Shown: positions 38,965 to 53,900 of the stretch, in pieces
How positions within the stretch are numbered: the stretch's first letter is position 1
Layout of the letters: every line of letters begins with the position of its first letter
NCBI GenBank assembly: GCA_009869945.1
Contig: WIXG01000343.1
Span: forward strand, 1-64,000
Reading direction: 5' to 3'
DNA from: Mesaphorura yosii
Taxonomy: Eukaryota; Arthropoda; Collembola; Poduromorpha; Tullbergiidae
DNA length: 64,000 bases
Notes under the pieces: model-generated
What the model was told of the DNA's origin: nothing
Database searches by the model: none
What the model saw: only the letters and a program-made list of their open reading frames with translations
Position numbers and translations under genes: made by a program

Positions 38965-41900
38965 ATGTGGATGAAGAAATTCAAAGTCACGGTCGGTTCA
39001 TTTGGAATTCTTTTGTTGTCCCTTCTGTTGCGTCTTCACACAGGCAGTGTCAGTGCCAGTGCCAGTGCAGGGTCCGACGGCGCTGGAGCGGCGGGTGCAT
39101 ACGAAGCTGGAGAAGCTGCTGCCGGTAAGCATAAATGCAACAGAACGCAAATAACAAGTTTATTGGGCCAGCACGATGCTTGAAACACGAGAAAATCGAT
39201 AACACAAACCAGCAGCAATGGAAATGGTGTATGGTTTGGTGTCTTGCTGTTGCTGGTGATGGAAATTCAATATTTAGTAAATAAAGACGTGTACACGTCC
39301 GCATGACAAGCTGAAGCTGACACTTGATCCTGGACCCTGCGCGTTAACGACCACGACCGCGACACGACACGGTCCTCGTTAATTGTTTTTCACTTTCCCG
39401 GTCGATGCGAGTGCGAGTAACGGCGCAGGCTCATTTTGGACTCATTAGTATTCTGTTATCTTGATCTTATGCCAGGGCAGCTGCTCCAGAGCTATTCTTA
39501 TCAGTATGCATTTTCCTGTAAAAACCAATTTGTCTTGACGGCGCCAGTCTTACTTAAGCAGAGACAGGCAAGGCAGGAATTGGAATTTGTTTCCGTGTGA
39601 AGAAGATAAGGAAAGCAGTTAACCCTTTGATTTGGCTTGCCTGACGATGGCGATGGCGTTGACGACGAAGAAGTCGAACTCGTCATGGGAATTTTTGTCG
39701 TGCCAGCCAGACAGCCGGCTGCTTGCGGGCTTGCGCTGAGACGAAAAATGTGCTGATGTTCTGTACTTTGAGACAAAAACAATTCCAAAGGCTTGATGAC
39801 TATGATGACTTGACCCACTTCCTTCCTTTCTTCCTCTTCTGACAACTGCTGTGCTATGCTGATGCTGACGGAGAAATAACATATTAAGAAGAAGATTAGA
39901 TTGATGCTGATGGCTGATGCTGATATTGCATTTTTGTGCCGCCAATAAAGTGAAAGCAGTCAGTCACTGTCTTTGTGTCTCTGGCTGTCTGTCTGTCGGA
40001 TATTGCGTTATTGCATTACTTTTGTTTCATATTTCTAACTTCATGACTGCTAGACTGCTTGCTCATCCAAGTCACATACGCGAATACGCGATATTTGCAA
40101 CTTTATTTGCTATAATAATTTCTAAATAATAAGATTTGTATTTTACGATACTATAACCGGTCGTAAATCTAAATTTCATCCTGACCTCGGCTTTCCAACT
40201 AATTTGAGGGAGTTGGACTATGACGATGATATTAGTCAACCATAACAAATACAACCGGAAACCTTTTGATTTGCTGTCGTTTAAGCACACAAACACAAAT
40301 CTCTCACCAGCGTCATTTGTCATTTGCTTGAGATTTGAGAATTTGCAATATCACCAGATACCAGGCTCCGTTAACGAATTTGCGGACTCGGGAACAAATT
40401 ACTTCAACCACTAAGATATCTTGAAGCCGAAGGTGATACGCTGTGTTAACGAAGATCTGTCGTTAAAAACTTCTTTTTCACGGAAATTGGCAAATAAGCA
40501 GTACGCAGTTGATAAAACTTTGGTACTTTGTGATTGGAAATGGGAAATGGCCGCCGACAAGAAAGAATCTTTTTCAATGCGCAGTGCGCATTGCTTCGAT
40601 TCGAAGAATTTTAATTATCAGATATCAATGAGCAGCAGCAACGGTGCAGTCTAAATTCACGTCTTCTTCAGGATTCAGGAGCCAACCGTTTTCTTTTGTT
40701 GTTCTTTGAATTGTTTTGGTTTGTGTACGGCAACGGCTCGGATCGTATAATTATGGAAAATGAATTCTTGACAGCTGCCTCCGCCACCACGACACTGCAG
40801 ACTGTATTTTTATGATTATGATTTGAGATGAAACAGATAAACTCATTTTCTTATTAGTCAGGCAGCTAATCAGCAATTCTAATTGGATGAATCATCTTGC
40901 TGTTGCTGTTTGCTGCCTTGCTGAGACTTTTTAATTAACAGCGCCCATTTTTTGCTCGCTGCTGCCAATTCCACGCCATAAATTCTTGTGTCAAGCAGTA
41001 AAAATTTCTTGTTTCTGGTCTAGAAAGGCTTGGGAACAATGCGTGGTGAGCTGGGCGTGGCGGTGACTTTGGCGTTCGTTCGGCGTGTATTTCATTGTTG
41101 TACTTCTGATTCTGGCAATTCTGAATCAGGCTTGTCTTGAAATGAAACCTAATCAACTGCAGTACAGACCAAAATGTAGTTTAATTCAATTTAGCAATTT
41201 TTGGTACAATTAACTTGCTTACAATGTCCAGGCAAGGCAAAAGTCCAAATGTGAATGGAAGATCCTCGCCTTCAGGCAATTCGCTGTCTTTTCTCCTTCA
41301 AGGTACAATTTACGAAGCCCAAGATTGAATAATTATGTACGTACTACGTGAATAGCGAATAGTTTGATGGATAGATTATAAATGATGAATTCGAACAAAC
41401 GCATTGCAGCACTTGCCTGAGAACTGAGAATTAAAGGTCTCATTACAATAACTCAAGTCCATCCAAGTTCAACCATGTCTTTACAACAACGAAGAGCATG
41501 TCTGACTCATCTTCGTCTTCGTGAAGGCAGGCAAACGGCGTCGTCGGCGCGTCGAACAAGTATCCAATTTATTTTGGACTCACCACACACAGACGAGAAC
41601 CACGGCCACGGCCAGGCGAGCCAAGCCAACTTTTCCCATTACAAACGAACTGACGAGCACAAACTTAGACTGGACATGAGCCAAGCGTAGCGTGAGATTG
41701 TGCGTGTCTGGACGAAGTTTCGAAATTTCAAGACGCGTACGTACGCAAGACTGATGAATGGGTTAAGTTAATAAATGAATGTCAGATTCAATTTCGGATA
41801 CACCGTCGATTCCATCGCGCTGCGCTTGTCTGCCTGTCGTGCGCGCAGTTAATTTCTAAATATTTAATTGATAGTTTATGTACCTCGGCCCTCAGAACAC

Positions 41901-44900
41901 GAATTGACTGACGAATTCCATTCTCGAAACCCCACTTCGCTTCGTCTGTCGGCTGGATGTACAATTAAAATAAACACGATATCAATGACGGCCACGGCCA
42001 CGGCGACTTAACAATGACAATGACATGCGTATTGATCTCGCTCTGCTCTGGCGTGGCGGCTTTGAGTAATGAACCCATGCATTCTTTATCAGTGAGTCGA
42101 TCTATTCACTGAACACTGAGGGCTCTGATGCAGAAATTGAGTATTGAATTGAGGGGTACACAAGCTTAAAAACGGCATTCTGCATTGTTAGATTTTTCAA
42201 TAAAGGTGTATCATTCTGACCTTTATTCGTGCAATGCGTACGTGTACATAAAGAGACATTTAAGAATGCACAATGCAGAATTACAATGCGCGCCTGGCTC
42301 GCGGCGTCGCGGCAGGGCTCGGCTCAATGCAGGAGGCCTCCAGGGATTCATAATGCGAATGCCAAGCCACCGCTGGCCACGAATTTCCATGATTTGGCTT
42401 TCAATATGCACGATAACGAAAAAATTCACTGGGAGCCGCGAGCATTGTTCATTGACTAATTTGAGTAGGTTCAGGCTCAGGCGCAGAGTAGTCAAGGTAG
42501 TAAATCCCTGCCTGATTAATACAATGCTTTGCTGTGCTGAATGCAAAATTCAAAAGGTTCGCCACGAGAGCAGCTGTTTTGAAGAATGCGACTCAAAAGG
42601 TTCAGGATTCAGATTCCGGATTGTGAGTGATTGTTTTTGATATACAAAGCCTGGAGTCCGGATCCAAACAGATTTTGATTTCGGAACGGAGATCAAAATC
42701 AACAGCAATATGACCGTAAATGTTCGGAAGTAGGATTAATCCTCATTCTCATTCTCGAGTCTCGTTAGCAGATCATTTATCAGAGTATTTGTATTTAAGC
42801 TGCACTGCGCGCATAATTTGATCGTAATGCGTAATGGGAATTAATCCTTATCTTTGCTTTACAGGTTACGGAAGCCTGGGCTATCACCACCGAGCTCGGA
42901 CCGTGCACGTCCAGCCTCCTTCAGTGTCCCTGCCCGTCCCTCTGCCGCTGAACCACCATCACCAAATATTCGACCCCGATGCTCCCGCTCTCGCTCCTCC
43001 GACAGCTCCAGCTAATTACGATGAAGATCAGCAACAGCACGACAGCCCCAAGACCAATTCTAATTCTGGTAAGTGCACTTCTGAAAATTCACTACAAGAC
43101 TAAACTGAGCTGAGCTTCTTTTAATTCCTGTTAAGCAAAGCTTTGTTGTAGTCCAAAATTGCTACCCGCCAGGTTAAATTAATGGCTCATGCCTACGCCT
43201 GGGCCGAGCCTGCCTGATGCTGGTTTATTATTCCATTCAAATCCTCGACTGACTAGACTACTTGTAATAATTTTCAAGTTTAAATTCAATGTGAGCACTG
43301 CAGCCTGGCTTGGCTGGAAGGGGAATAAATCCGTTACCTGCGTTTGCGTATGCAGATGATGCCCGATGCTGAAAACGCGAACGGGAACGCTGATGCTCCT
43401 TATGTAAGCTGAAAAGTTGGTTGGTAGTTAAGCTCGGTCGTAGTCGTAGTCGTAAAGTACGACGATAATCGACGAAAGTTTTCACTGTTTTAAGTGACAC
43501 TTACACGAGGAGCTCCAAATATTGCGTAATGACGTCATTTTGAGGCATTTTGGATCCATTTTCGAGGTACGAGGCTCAGATTTATTGACATTTGGCTTGT
43601 CCATTCATTTTTTATTGCTGGATTCTACTTTTAGCTCACATGCATCCGTCCATTGGCCATTGAATTGAATCTTGAATGGCATTTTGCGTATTTTTTGTTT
43701 ATTTATTCCCCTGCGTTTGCCAAGCCATAAATAATACACAGATTGATTGTTCTATAAATAGAATCGAATCCTGGTCGTTTCGATTCCGTGTCGTAATTCA
43801 CTGTCCTGCTTGCTCTGCTCACAGCACAAGGAAAGGTGTACGTAAATTAATGGCCTACACATTTAGAAACACTTTTTCCATGTTTAGACTGCAATTCTCG
43901 ACGCAGAACAGAAACAGGAAATTACCCGACTCAACTGGCATGGCACGGCGTTTCTATTCGTGCGTGCGTTGCGTAGCTTAAAAGGGAAGGGGATCAAAAT
44001 TTCATGAGAATGAGAAAAATTCGTGCACGGCCAAGTCTAAAAATAGCATTCATTCTTGTCTTTTATTAATGTTCAAATAAATAAAAAGGTTCGTATAAAA
44101 TATTACGCAATTACGCGACGCGACGCGGGCCAGGCCAGGCTAGAGTACTTTTACCTGCTTCTTCTTAAATCATATTAATCTTTATGATATGAGGATCATG
44201 ATTACGATATACGATTGCGATACAAGACGAGATTACAACAATTACGACTTACATGATGTGGAATAACTTTATGGAACGAGATTACAGATTGAGAGAGAAG
44301 GGAAAGGATGCGGTGGCGGTTTGTCTTGTAATCCAATCCCTATACGTTTGCGTTTTTATCCGGCCCGACCATTTATTTATAGAAACACATTTAATTTGAG
44401 TGCAGTGTAAGTTAATAGCTAAGTACATCTTACATTACTGGCTTGGCGTGGCATTCAGGCATCCGGTGTCGGTATCCGTCATCCGTATCACTCGCAGACA
44501 CAGGTAAAATCTGTATTACATCACATTCAGAATCAAAGCTTCTCCCCAGCTCGTTTTAATCCAATTCACAGTAAATAGGATCCTGTAACTAGTAAGAAAG
44601 GTTTCTCGCTTGGAGCTGCATTGCAGCTGAAATTGAAGGAAATCTTACCTCATTTCATCATTCCGTTTCGTTCCGGTTGAAGATGAGGCATGAAGAAAGA
44701 AGTAAGAAGTTAAGAAATGATGAAGGACGACGAGGAACTCTACCAACTTCGAAGGGTCGGTCGTCATGTTCAGTGTGAGCCTGAGCCTGAGCTTGCAAGA
44801 TACGGACACGGAGCTGAAGCTCGCTGGAGTCGATTTTTCTTGCACTGCGCCGCATGTGGTTCCCTGGCCTGGCCCGGCAGATAATTGGGAGTCACTGCGA

Positions 44901-47900
44901 GATGCTCGAACGAAGAGAAGACGAGAAGAGCCTCTCAGTTTCTGTTTGCCCTTTCAATTTCTTGCATTGCGTCCGCCAGCCTGGAGTACATTTTCCCTTC
45001 AGTTCACTTCATTTAACAAATTTTGTATTAACTTTTACTTTAAAAACGTGCACGTACACGTACAAAGCCCCGGTCTCGTATTGTTTCCCCTGCCTTTTTC
45101 CTTTGCCGAAGCTGGAAAAATTGAATGGAGTTCATTATTTGTGCATTTTACAAGTAAATAACTGGAAATTGCATTGTAAACTCGCTACTCGCTACTCACT
45201 AGAGTCATTCTCAAAATTAAATTGCTACAGCGCGCGGAGCAGCGCAGTAATGCAATCTGTCCTGCCAGTCGTATGTTACGTTAGTAATTGGGTTCACTGC
45301 ATGTATGCGCGATCCGCCCAGCGCGCCTTCGACTTGCTGTGATAGGAGTCACACGGCGCAAACGTATAAATCCATTTCACAGTCACCCCGAGCGCCGAGA
45401 CGAGTGCCTTAATCAGGCTGTCTTGCTCAAGCGTCTCTCCGCTGAGCTGCCTGGGAAGTCCTATTTCAGAGTCAGCATTCCAAAAAGGGGTGTTTACACT
45501 TCATGCCGGGGCTTAAATTGCTTAAACGATAAACAGCGAAGGAACAGCAAGCAAGTGATTAAGAATTTGATGAATCTGGACAGTTTTGGAATTTTGGGCC
45601 ATTTCTTGTGTTTTCGACAGCGACGCGTTCGAGCTGCGAGCCGTCGGGATTTTTGAATTTTCTAGCCAATGTTCCAGCAAATAGACAAAGATTAGTTAAT
45701 AACTACAGTTTACTTTGGAGTTTTGCTATGTCGTTCGTCATGTTGTCAGTTTTCTGTCGCGTACGCGTGTTTTAGAGCCGTGCACTTTGAGTTTGACTTA
45801 ACAGGGTTTGTCTTTCGCTTTCCCAGTTGGCTTTCATCCATTTACGACAATAAATGATGCCTGATTCTATCATTTTCCAGTCCAGAGGGTCTTCTCGTCC
45901 TCGACGTGTCGCGCTACTTGTTTACAGAGCGTACAAAACTCGGAATGGAGTTGGAGCTCACACGATGAGATTCTTGTGCTTTGTGTATTTCACATCGCAT
46001 CGGCTGCGTTGCACCAGGCTACTGGGGCGAAGAAGTGTGAAATCGACATCTGAGCCCAACGCATTCCAGTTTCTAATGCTTTTCTTTTCCAGACAGGCAT
46101 ACGCGTGAAATTGCATTGCAACATGGCGTTAGCGCAGACGATGGCGACGGCCGTCGAAAGTAGTTCATGTTCACGATACACGTACACGTACGTACGTAAT
46201 TTACCATTTGCCCGACCACGAACGGAAATTTATTCCAGTGTTTCTCTGTCGAATCCGGTCTAAGCCAGGCAGGCGCAGGCCAACAAGTCGAAATTTTGAT
46301 ACACGAACACGTTCACGACTTCAAAGGAACACTTTTTAAGTTAGAGCTGGCCCAGCGGGACTTCTTTCCTCTCCTTTTTAATTCTGAAAAATAATTTTCA
46401 TGCACAATTTTTTAACGCTGCGCTGTAAATATTGTGATTGGGATTGGGTCTTGGCCACTGTACGATTGGAACGGTCATCACGTACCAAGACTGATCTTTC
46501 TTTTCACGCATTAGCATTAGCATTTAATACATTAGTCGAGCGAGAATTCTTTGGCCAGAAATTGAAATCAGGCAGCCACTTTTTCAAACACGCAAATGGG
46601 CAATGATAACAGTTGTGGGACTTTAATAAGCCGTCAGTCAGTCAAGCGTCATGTGTTTGATTTGTTCGCAGGGTAGTAAATGAATTTCAGTCGAGTGGAG
46701 TCACTCACAGAGAAAGAAAAAGTGAAAAGCAATTTGTTGTTGTTGTTTTGTATTTTGACGAGTAGTTGTGGTTGGAGTTTTCAAGTTTTGACTGGCGAGC
46801 CCGGCCGGCAGCGGAGCAGGCGTGTCCTTGCCAGTGCGAGCAGGAAAGAGCCCTCGATCAAAGTGCCCTTCGCCCGTTGCCAGTCCGTTATTTCGCCCGG
46901 CTCTTAATTGCCTTGATTTATATCTTTGACCTAATTATCACTAAAAGTACAAGGCACAACGGTCACTGTGACTGCGTTAATCTTCGTCCAAACTTTTACT
47001 TTGTCAAAGTCCAAGTTGAAATCTTTCTCTTCTTCTAAAACTTCGAACAATCCGTGTATTTTGGATGTGGTCTCCTCGCCGTCGTCGACCTGCGGCCATG
47101 CCCGCCCGTATGCCGTACTTATGAATTATGATTTTTGTCACTGCCGAGCATGTCATCAAAGTTTGCGAGAGTAAACAAAGTTTTGCTTTTCCCGTGCCAT
47201 GCCGTTCTGCCCTGCGTTGAATTAAGCAGCCACCCGTGCCCGCTTAAGCCCTTTCTTAATGAGGTCAAGCGTTCGGCTAGCATAGCACAATAAGAACTGT
47301 TTTTTTACATCAATTTCTGTGCATTTTCTGCTTGAAGTCAACGGCAAGCAGCAGCGAAATGAATTCAAAAACAATTTTTGTGGGACGCGGCGGACTCAGG
47401 CGCCTTTTAAAGCATTAAAAAAATGGCCCGAAGAACCAATTGTAATTTGCAGGTTATACAGGTTGTGTCCCAAACTGCGCTGAAGATCCGAGCATCCGAA
47501 AACATGTGTTGCGCACTTGCATACGACATAATTTGAGTCTATCTTCAGAATCTTCAAAATTTTCATAATTCCGCATCCTGCGTCTTGTCTAGTCGCAGTC
47601 AACTGAAGTGAAATCGGGCATAAATCCGACAAGGAAAGAGATACACACCGCAGACACTTATCACTTCCTTAACGCGAAGTTCAAAGTATTTATGGCATGG
47701 CAGGGTGCTTTCTCTTCAGTCACGGGAAAGGAAGGCATTAATTTTAGCATGCGGGCACGATTCAGAACGTAATTTCAATTACACACTTCATTATGAGCTA
47801 TAATTTAGTGTAAGTCTGGCTTACACGTCCGCACTCGACGTCTGTTTCAATCTGCTGGGGCATAATTCATAAATATTTACATACTTGACTGAGCCAAGCA

Positions 47901-50900
47901 TCGACGCATGACGCGTTGCGGGCGCGTAATAAAATTTATTAGCACTCGATCTCTGCTCTGCTCTGCTCTGACGAACGAATGAATGGAAACTGATCTCATT
48001 CTCGAATTTGTCTGTGCCTGCGTTGGTGCGCTCTTTTGTGACGGCATTTAAAAGCAATTACGAGCCACTCAAGCCTGAAATCTTGTATTACGACTGAGTG
48101 CCAGTCTGCGAGTGTTTAGTTTAAGTACGAATGTGAGTGCGGCAGAGTGAGAGTGTGAAATGAAAATGAATGAAGGATTATTCATCTCCGTCTTCAAGTT
48201 CATTTAGTTCATTATTCTCGCAACACCCCAGCAGAATCCAGACTAGAGCAATGCAGTGCGTGACTTTTGTAATTGAGGAAATTGAAGCCAAAGCCAAGTT
48301 CAAAACTCATCAAGCTTTGTGGATTAATTTAAAAGCCATCACACAACGACAAAAGCGAGAATTCCTGCGTGCTGAACTCCAGCAATCTTGCACGCGCTTC
48401 GACATCGTATAGCTTGAGGATTTTACTACAATTTGCATGTAATTCGAATCTTGTCCAGGAAAACGAAAACGAACAAAGCTCACAGCGAAATACGAATTAC
48501 GAGAGCCGAGAGCGTTTAAGTGCGCTGGCGTTAAGTTAAGAAGCTTAGCGAAAGAACTCAACAACTCAGCAGTCAGCAGAAAAGAAGCAGAATGCAGAAA
48601 GCTTACGCTAAAGACTTAAGTCCATAAAAGCGTGAGGCCCGAGCGTCTCGACGACTGAAGACTTTGGTATCGCGGGTTTTATGTTTCTATAAAATATTTT
48701 ATGAGATCCAAAATCAGAATTCAGAATGCTTTCGTGAATGAATCGTGAACATGAACATTTTATTTTGTAATCTCGCAGCCAGGCTGCAGACAGATCGCGG
48801 AACGAGAATTAGAATTTATGATGTAAAGATGTCGGAATGATGCGGCGAAGAAAGGGTTGAAACGGTGAAAAGATGCTGCAGACGGAAAATAAGTAGCTGG
48901 CCATTATTTACTTAATAATCTCAATCCGATTATTTATTTACGATTTTCCTGCTTACTGCTTGCTTGAGTTTGGCTTTGGGCTTTCGTAAGATGTTTTGGC
49001 CGTTTACACTTTTTTATGGCGTGATTGATAAACGATGACCAAGATCAGATTTTTGGCTTTCAACGATGGCTTGTCCACAGTTTAAAGATGAAATCTTCGA
49101 TTTTGTCATTATTTTACATGCGCTGGACTCCAAAATCTTGTTGGAAAGTGAATTTAATGGACAAGCTCGCGGACGCCAAAATTGAACTGAAGCCCAGAAT
49201 TTGAATTTTGTCCAGTGTACGAAAACAGTGCATCGAATTTTGTGCAGCAGTGCCTCGAATTCCTGTGGTTTTGTGCAGCAACAGAAAACAGCTTCGAGAT
49301 TAGATTTCTGTTTGATATTGTTTAGTATTCCACTCAAGTACTTTCATTTGGTATCGAGATTGTTTCCGCTCGCAGCTCATTCACGTCCTGGCATGGCTTT
49401 GTTCTGGCGTGGTTTTCATTTCTCTTTCTTTCGGTTTGGTTTTCCGGCCGTCGTGCGCAAAATATTGACTAATGTCGGGGAAAAGAGAAAACTCCTTCCA
49501 ACTCGCAGCTCACACGCACTTGAATGCAACTTGCAATTCCGCATCCGTACACGCACCACACCGCACACGCACGCACTTGAATTGGATCTTGAAAAAGTTG
49601 TCGAGTGCGCCGAGTTTATTTGCTGGACCAATTCTCCATATCCGATGTCATACAAAACGAATATAATAGAAAATGGCAATGGCAGACATCAAGAGCCGTG
49701 GCGAGTCGTGGACCGGACGTGGAGTTGATGATCAGGAAAATCTTCCAAACTAAACTGCACTGAATTTCTTTCCCTGCTGCACCGGTCTTTTGATCACGGA
49801 AATCACAATCATGTCTGCATCTGAAATCAATATTCGTATTCGCCTGCTTGACTCCAGACAACAGCAGTACACGGCGAAAACAATGCTGGAACGCTGAACC
49901 ACAGAATTCTCGCACGCGACGAAGCGACGAGGCCCTCTGATTAAGACAACGCCAGCGCCAGCGCTGCCCTGCCCCTGCAAGGAAATAATGAAATTATAAT
50001 TGGACATCGCAACGACACGACACGATTATGAAGCACGAGTAAACGTAAATGTAAATCATGCATGAACTCATATTCATATCGCATCTTTACTGTTTACTTT
50101 ACCCTTTTGTCTTTGTTGGCGTTGGCGCTGGTATTGTCGTCCGTCTCATTTTCCGTTCTCGTTTATTAACGTGCTCATCTCAATTACAGGCAGACCTGAA
50201 TTTTGATCCCTTTCGTACACGTACGCGTCCGTTTGTTCTTCTGTGGTCTGTCGCATTCTGATTCTGATTCTGGCCGTGGCTTGGCTGTACCCTGAAGGCG
50301 TTTAATAACAAGAACAAATAGTAATAATAAAAATAATGACAGGTCTTGTTTATTTCGTATTTGGAGTGCTGCGTATGCTTACGGTAATCATCGTGATGGT
50401 CTCGGCCTCGGTCTTGTTTTTGGCCCTGGTATTTGGTTTCCATTTCTATCCTCCTAATTTTGAACATGACAGATTATTATTTCGTATAATTGTAATTGGA
50501 CGTACGCATATGGACGGATGGACGGGGAAACATCCTAGAGCAATTTGACTCGGTCGACTACGGCCGCATGTAATTATCTTTATTGTCCGTGGCTCCGTGC
50601 TCGACGCTCATTTGCAGTTGCAGACAGCACTTCTCAGGTTGCGTTTCCAAAATTGGACACTTGGACGCATTTTTCAGTCCAGACGCGAAATTCTTGCAAA
50701 CTCTAAGCAGAAACACAGCGAATGTGTTTAATATGTAATTTATTGGACAAACCCCGCAAAAAGCAAAAGTTTTTATTCTCACATGCAAAACGACGGGGGT
50801 CGCTTTCATTTCACGACGGTTTTCAGCGTCAAACTTCCAAAAATCATATTTCATGACATGATTTCAAATCATGGCGTATATCAACACACGGACGGCCGCC

Positions 50901-53900
50901 AGTCGCGCACGAGTCGCGAAAACTCATTTCCATTTCCATTGCGTGGTGCCTGTGATTGTTGATTGTGACCATTACAGGGAACAAAAACCTCCTGCCTGCG
51001 TAATAAAATAAATAATACACGAATACATGCAGACGCAGCAAAATACGCATGCACAGGTTCGCTCGTAGTTCGCAGGAGCTGTGCTGCAGTGCACTCAGCG
51101 GGTGGCAAACCTTCGCAAGTCTGCACGCATGAGTTTATGAGATTTTGGACATTTTAAACCAAACTACACCAAGTTGAGCTGTGTTATGGTGCGAAATTCC
51201 AGCAAAAAAAATTCAGTGCTCTGGCAATAACTTTCTTCTTCTTCTGTGACCTCCACGTTGGCTCGAATTAATCGAGAAATTCCAAACTGGCCGAGAGGAA
51301 GAAGTTGGCAGTCTGGCAGTGGACAAATTTCTGTGTGTGTCTGTCGGTGGGCTCGTCGCGTCGCGCCGATCCGGCGAGGTGTTGATTTTATTATTGCTGT
51401 TTACTATTTACTGAATTTACTCCTCGGATCCCATTTCAACGAGGATGACGGTGAATCGTTGACTGAACTTCTTTTTACGGAGTGCTCGTCGGTGAAGGAA
51501 TCTGATTACTATACTTTCGGGCAGACAGACCAAATGACAATCGTCGTGAAAGAAATCCGCTGCAGCTCCTCAGATTACGTAATACGCGTCGCGTCGCAAC
51601 CGCGGCGCAACTCATTTTATACGTAATATTTTAACAACTTCTTCAATTTCGACACGATGAACACTTTAGCATTTCTTTTCTTGCTGCTGCTCAAACTGTC
51701 ACGCAATCCCAAAACCCAAAATACAGCAAAAACCTGCCTCACCTGAAAGAAAAGACAATAACATAAAATGCGAGACAATTTCTTGCCTGCCGTGCCGTGC
51801 CAGACCACAAACACACGTAACATACGCTTACCTTGTTAAACCTAATCTTGAGTGGTTATCACGAAGCCCGGCGGAGCGGACGCGACGCACTGCGCTGGCA
51901 CTCAACTTTAAGAAAATAATATTAAAGTATTTCCTTTCTTCGCCATCAAAAGATTAACGCACGTACGTACGTTTTTGCTGTGCTGTGCTGCAGTCACTGC
52001 AGTGTATGTAAAATGATACGACCAAATGATTAGATTGTCCTTTTCGTTTTCGTCTGGGACTGCGACGTGGCGTGGACACGGACGCGACGGGTTGCAACCG
52101 CTTATTTGCGGTGCAGCCGTGGTGGGAAATCACCGTCGTCTTGAACTACGTGCTCTCTTCGTCTTGGTTTTGGCTTGGATAATCATGATGATGACGTGAT
52201 AAAAAGTAGACAAACTTCAAAGGGAATCAGTACAATCATCCAACAAGGCTCGCTCGGCCAGGCATGCAGGCAGCAGATCAGTAATTTGATCTCATTATTT
52301 AACATCGTACGCGTACGTGGATCCAATTTACCTTTCCATTTTCAATTTCTTGATCCTCTGCTAAGCTGCTGCGGTCTTGACATCTTTATTTTTTACCCAT
52401 CGAAGCTCATTCCGAACACATCACCTTGATTCTTGATGGTGAAATTGGCTGTGAAGTGGAATTCTTCTTGATCGACAGTAAATTGTGAATAATCGACTTC
52501 CATCTTCCACTGGAATTTCTCTTCGGTCTCATTCTACTTCGTTCTAGTTCTGCTCTTGCTCCTTATCTCGAAATGAAGATTTATCCGTCAGGTCGTCTTA
52601 CGTGTGATTGATTCGCTCGTGTTGGGTTCACGAATATTCGAATCTGTTGTCAATTATTCTGCGTACGCGTACGGCTGGTTGAAGTTCGCTGATGGCAGGC
52701 TGTGGTTTCCTTTTTCTATGCCATGCCATATTGATATTGTTCACTCATCCGAGATCGAAGAGGATCCGTTCAGTGAGTAATCTCTTCCTGCACCCGACTC
52801 CTGCAACTGCGACCGTAAAGCAGCTCATTCAGTAATTCCTCGTACTCGCACTGCACTAATAATACGCCCAGGAATGCTCCAAATGGAACTGGCAAGCGGC
52901 CTTAAGTATTCGTGTCCGCATTTGACAGCTTAAATTATGTAATTTAATGCGGCGCGGCCCGGCGAGTGTGTTGCTTAGTTGCCTAGTCCCATCCAGTCTC
53001 CTGCTGCCTGCTTCTCCTTTCATCTTCGTCCTATTCAAAGTTTATTGAATGGAAAAACGAATTACGAATGTGGAGTGTGTTTAATTATATAATTGTACAT
53101 TGACTGAACCTGAATTAAAAAGGAATTCTTGGGAATCTTACCTTTCGAGGCTGAATGGAGCAGGAAATAAAAAATTAACTGCGACACTGCACTGCCCAAA
53201 TTGGCTTTATGAATAAACTACATTTGCATTTGCATTAACTGACTGGCAACTGGACTGGTGTGACTGAAAAGACTGGATCACTGGAACAATAAAAATGCAT
53301 TTATTCGCAGCGCAGCTGATTGCAGACTCCTGATTAAAGAAGAATGGAAAATGGGCTGTTTATGTACACGTACACGTTCGCGTTGGAGTTCAAGTCCGAC
53401 TTGAATTGAATGGAATTGATTTTTTATTGTCAAAATTGAGCTGGAGTTTATCCATTCTTGCTCGGGTCCTGCCAAGAGTTAATGTTATTAATGCGTAAAT
53501 CCTGCCTTCACTCTCGTCTCTCGTGAAAGTCGTGATATGCGAATCTGAACTCTGAACAGTGAATACGAATACAGTGAATAGTCGTCCTCGTCACAATTGA
53601 TTTCATTCATGTCAGAATTGACATTGACAGCCCAAGCCTTTGTGTTCGTTGGGCTGCTGCATGGCGTGGCTGTCACTTCAGTCTTCAGCGGCAGTGGCAG
53701 TAGAATAAAGAGGTGGTTTTTTATCGGTTTAGTGAAGAGAATGGAAATCTGTCGAACGAAAGCTAAGCCTTTAATTATAAATCTACACTGCTATGGAGAA
53801 AGATTTATTGTGCTATGCTGTGTCGAAGTAAAGTAAGTATGGAAAAGTGACTGGAAACTGGAAGCTGTTAACTGGGATCCGGAATTTCTTTCTGGAGGAC

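Noticed and set aside
51246-51626. 126-codon frame in the giant intron
   Set aside because: GTG start and the first ATG is late. There is no acceptor and donor pair in the right phase to join it to the host gene.
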